Assembly (NCBI GenBank): GCA_030043255.1
Contig: JASHYB010000127.1
Location: 1 to 7,144, forward strand
Length of the DNA: 7,144 nt
Source: Thermoplasmata archaeon
Lineage (GTDB): Archaea > Thermoplasmatota > Thermoplasmata > Lutacidiplasmatales > UBA184
Reading direction: 5' to 3'
A program made the translations under genes and the position numbers. Each line of letters begins with the position of its first letter. Position 1 is the first letter of the stretch. This document shows positions 6,018-7,144 of this stretch, one piece after another. The notes under the pieces were generated by a model that saw only the letters and a program-made list of their open reading frames with translations, was not told the origin of the DNA and did no database searches.

Positions 6018-6167
6018 CTACGCCCGCTGCAGCGCGGTCGCCCAGAGCGAGTCGAAGCAGGCCGAGCAGAGGTTGTGCATCTGGGGCCAGCCGCCTTCGG
6101 GGACCAGGGTGATCTTGGTGATCGGCCGGTGGCAGTTGTCGCAGACGATCGTCCCGTCCTGGATCAC
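6018..6167 (-). CDS. Two-CxxC zinc-ribbon microprotein
   Basis: This 49-residue protein was found by translating the minus strand directly. It starts at GTG 6167-6165 and ends at TAG 6020-6018. Two CxxC pairs, C9-D-N-C12 and C34-S-A-C37, are separated by 21 residues, with His13 and His31 next to them. This is the usual geometry of a single zinc ribbon binding one zinc ion. The spacer (RPITKITLVPEGGWPQMHNL) looks like two strands, and the rest is a short helix, FDSLWATALQRA. The frame stays open upstream with no ATG, so the start is uncertain. The function is unknown; such proteins can be small nucleic-acid-binding or adaptor proteins. It is convergent with the 189-residue gene and divergent from the thioredoxin-like gene. 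An A/T patch (6205-6213) lies about 40 nt upstream. Confidence 0.72.
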   Translation of the reverse strand: MIQDGTIVCDNCHRPITKITLVPEGGWPQMHNLCSACFDSLWATALQRA

Positions 6168-6204
6168 GCGTCGTCCCTCGCAGCGGTCGGGCCAACGGGG
6201 CGTG

Positions 6205-6213
6205 CTACAAAAT
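6205..6213. promoter_or_regulatory. A/T-rich patch between divergent zinc-ribbon and thioredoxin-like genes
   Basis: CTACAAAAT is the only A/T-rich island in this spacer. It is centred about 22 nt before ATG 6231, a little short for a leaderless start, and about 42 nt before GTG 6167 on the other strand. It may be box A for one or both genes. Confidence 0.4.
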
Positions 6214-6230
6214 GGGGACGGGGGCGCCCG

Positions 6231-6608
6231 ATGAACGGGCCGCTCGCCCGCGTCGGACCGGAGGCGTTCGACGGCGACCGGCTCCTGCGACCGGGGGTGG
6301 TCGTGGTGGCGTTCCTCGCCGACTGGTGCCCGTTCTGCCGACGGTTCGAGCCCGAGCTCCAGCGGCTCGTGGCGGAGCAGCGACTCGTGGCGGTCGCCGC
6401 AGACCTCACCTCGGAGGAGAGCCCGCTCTGGGACCGCTTCCGGATCCGGGTCGTCCCGACGGCGATGGTCTACCGTGACGGGGTCAGCGTGCTCCGGATC
6501 GACGGCCGCCGGTTGCGGGGACTCGGGGCGGCCGACCTGCGCCGAATCGCCGACGCCGCGCGGGCCGCCGGCGGGGCCGGCGACTCGGCGCCAACGTTCA
6601 CGCCGTGA
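6231..6608 (+). CDS. Thioredoxin-fold protein with CPFC active site
   Basis: This 125-residue protein has the thioredoxin fold and is a likely thiol-disulfide oxidoreductase. The strand VVVVAFLADWCPFC (23-36) ends in the redox pair Cys33 and Cys36. The usual helix RRFEPELQRLVAEQ follows, then strand LVAVAADLTSE, IRVVPTAMVYRDG with the cis-Pro at Pro76 before Thr77, and the C-terminal strand and helix (VLRIDGRRLRG, ADLRRIADAARAAG). The length is close to that of classic thioredoxins (about 105-110) with a short tail. The active-site dipeptide is Pro-Phe instead of the Gly-Pro of thioredoxin, so redox potential and partner are not predictable. No signal peptide is visible, so it should be cytoplasmic. 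ATG 6231 is the only start consistent with the domain boundary. The reading frame is open far upstream, but that is noise. The zinc-ribbon gene is divergent, and the ZIP-like gene follows after 69 nt with its own promoter. Confidence 0.88.
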   Translation: MNGPLARVGPEAFDGDRLLRPGVVVVAFLADWCPFCRRFEPELQRLVAEQRLVAVAADLTSEESPLWDRFRIRVVPTAMVYRDGVSVLRIDGRRLRGLGAADLRRIADAARAAGGAGDSAPTFTP

Positions 6609-6634
6609 TGATTACTTGTAGCGCGTTCACCAAC

Positions 6635-6659
6635 AGAGCGCTTAAATCTCGCCCGCTCT
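6635..6659. repeat. Inverted repeat around the box A of the ZIP-like gene (possible operator)
   Basis: AGAGCG (6635-6640) and CGCTCT (6654-6659) are perfect inverted arms separated by 13 nt that contain the promoter TTAAAT. A dimeric repressor bound here would cover box A. A 6-bp repeat can arise by chance in GC-rich DNA. Confidence 0.35.
6641..6647 (+). promoter_or_regulatory. Box A promoter of the ZIP-like gene
   Basis: CTTAAAT lies 34 nt before ATG 6678. Adding the usual spacing of about 26 nt predicts a start near 6670 and a leader of about 8 nt. That leader contains GCGAGGACG, with GAGG as a possible ribosome-binding site, so this gene differs from the leaderless ones in the window. Confidence 0.5.
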
Positions 6660-6677
6660 AAGGACTCTGCGAGGACG

Positions 6678-7144
6678 ATGGGCGACTTCGGGATCTTCCT
6701 GGCGCTGACGACGGCGATGGGCATGTCGATCTTCCTGTCGATGCCGGTCGTCTACAGCCGACGCGCGCAGGGACGCTGGGCGACCGCGCTGAACGCCGTG
6801 GCGATCGGGATCCTGGTCTTCCTGCTCGCCGACGTCTTCTCGGACGTCTCGCCGATCCTGTACCCGAGCGGCTACGTCGCCAACCTCGGCTACTCCGTCG
6901 CCTTCGCCGTCGCGTTCCTCGTGGCGTTCCTCGGCCTGTACGTCGTCGACAACCTGCCGCGGCCGGCCCCGCGCGGCACCGGCCCGGAGGACGCCCCCGA
7001 CGCCGTCGTCTCGCCGGACTCCGGTCCCCGGAGGACGGCGCTCATCATCGCCCTCGGCATCGGCCTGCAGAACCTGACCGAGGGGCTGGTCTTCGGCGCG
7101 AACTGGACCGCCGGCGCGGTGGGGGTCCTCGCGGTGGTCTTCGT
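6678..7144 (+). CDS. ZIP-family-like metal transporter, N-terminal part
   Basis: The gene runs off the right edge; 155 residues are visible. Hydrophobic segments lie at about 4-25, 37-57, 70-91 and 119-140, and a fifth begins near 144. A polar Pro/Gly/Asp loop (92-118) sits between the third and fourth, as in ZIP zinc/iron permeases. The fourth segment reads ALGIGLQNLTEGLVFGANW, which aligns with the ZIP transmembrane-4 signature HNxPEG, here Gln131-Asn-Leu-Thr-Glu135-Gly. The second segment, IGILVFLLADVFSDV, resembles archaeal ZIP relatives. Its job would be divalent metal movement across the cytoplasmic membrane. The start at ATG 6678 is supported by GAGG 4-7 nt upstream and box A at 6641-6647. 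The metal cannot be predicted, because the fifth helix with its metal ligands is mostly outside the window. Confidence 0.75.
   Translation, partial: MGDFGIFLALTTAMGMSIFLSMPVVYSRRAQGRWATALNAVAIGILVFLLADVFSDVSPILYPSGYVANLGYSVAFAVAFLVAFLGLYVVDNLPRPAPRGTGPEDAPDAVVSPDSGPRRTALIIALGIGLQNLTEGLVFGANWTAGAVGVLAVVF

Noticed and set aside
4359..6608. 749-residue open frame on the plus strand
   Set aside because: Only its last 125 residues (from 6231) encode a protein fold; the rest is Arg/Pro/Gly-rich noise opposite the methyltransferase and over the 189-residue gene.
1..7144. Mobile elements, CRISPR arrays, phage or defence systems
   Set aside because: No transposase, terminal repeats, regularly spaced repeats or nuclease/toxin motifs were found in any translated gene.

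Overview
The window is GC-rich, gene-dense DNA that reads as archaeal, possibly from a high-GC Thermoplasmatota-like lineage; the lineage is a guess. The archaeal evidence is threefold. Short AT-rich box A elements sit about 25-27 nt upstream of several start codons, leaving no room for a leader. A tRNA-His gene is interrupted in its T-loop by an intron that folds into a bulge-helix-bulge splice motif. The fused CoaBC has archaeal-looking motifs (PAMH; no Cys in the active-site flap). No mobile element, CRISPR array or defence cassette is visible.

Layout. 1-3237, minus strand: a tight metabolic cluster coaBC - sucC - sucD, read right to left. CoaBC makes 4'-phosphopantetheine for coenzyme A; SucCD is the ADP-forming succinyl-CoA ligase of the TCA cycle, a CoA-using enzyme. 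sucD runs off the left edge just before its catalytic histidine. 3325-4179, plus strand: a HAD-family phosphatase-like gene, divergent from coaBC. 4182-4288, minus: tRNA-His(GTG) with encoded G-1, encoded CCA and a 29-nt T-loop intron, beginning 2 nt past the HAD stop codon. 4362-5324, minus: a class I SAM methyltransferase followed 15 nt later by a two-helix membrane protein. 5443-6012, plus: a 189-aa protein of unknown function with a possible tubby/LURP-one-like fold. 6018-6167, minus: a 49-aa two-CxxC zinc-ribbon microprotein. 6231-6608, plus: a small CPFC thioredoxin-fold protein. 6678-end, plus: the N-terminal part of a ZIP-like metal transporter, truncated by the window edge.

The clearest functional unit is coaBC-sucC-sucD. 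The right end groups three metal/thiol-related genes (zinc ribbon, thioredoxin-like, ZIP-like), but nothing visible proves that they work together. The most unusual items are the T-loop intron in tRNA-His and the fact that all four TTAA tetramers I could find lie 25-35 nt upstream of a start codon, which gives a consistent picture of leaderless or short-leader transcription.
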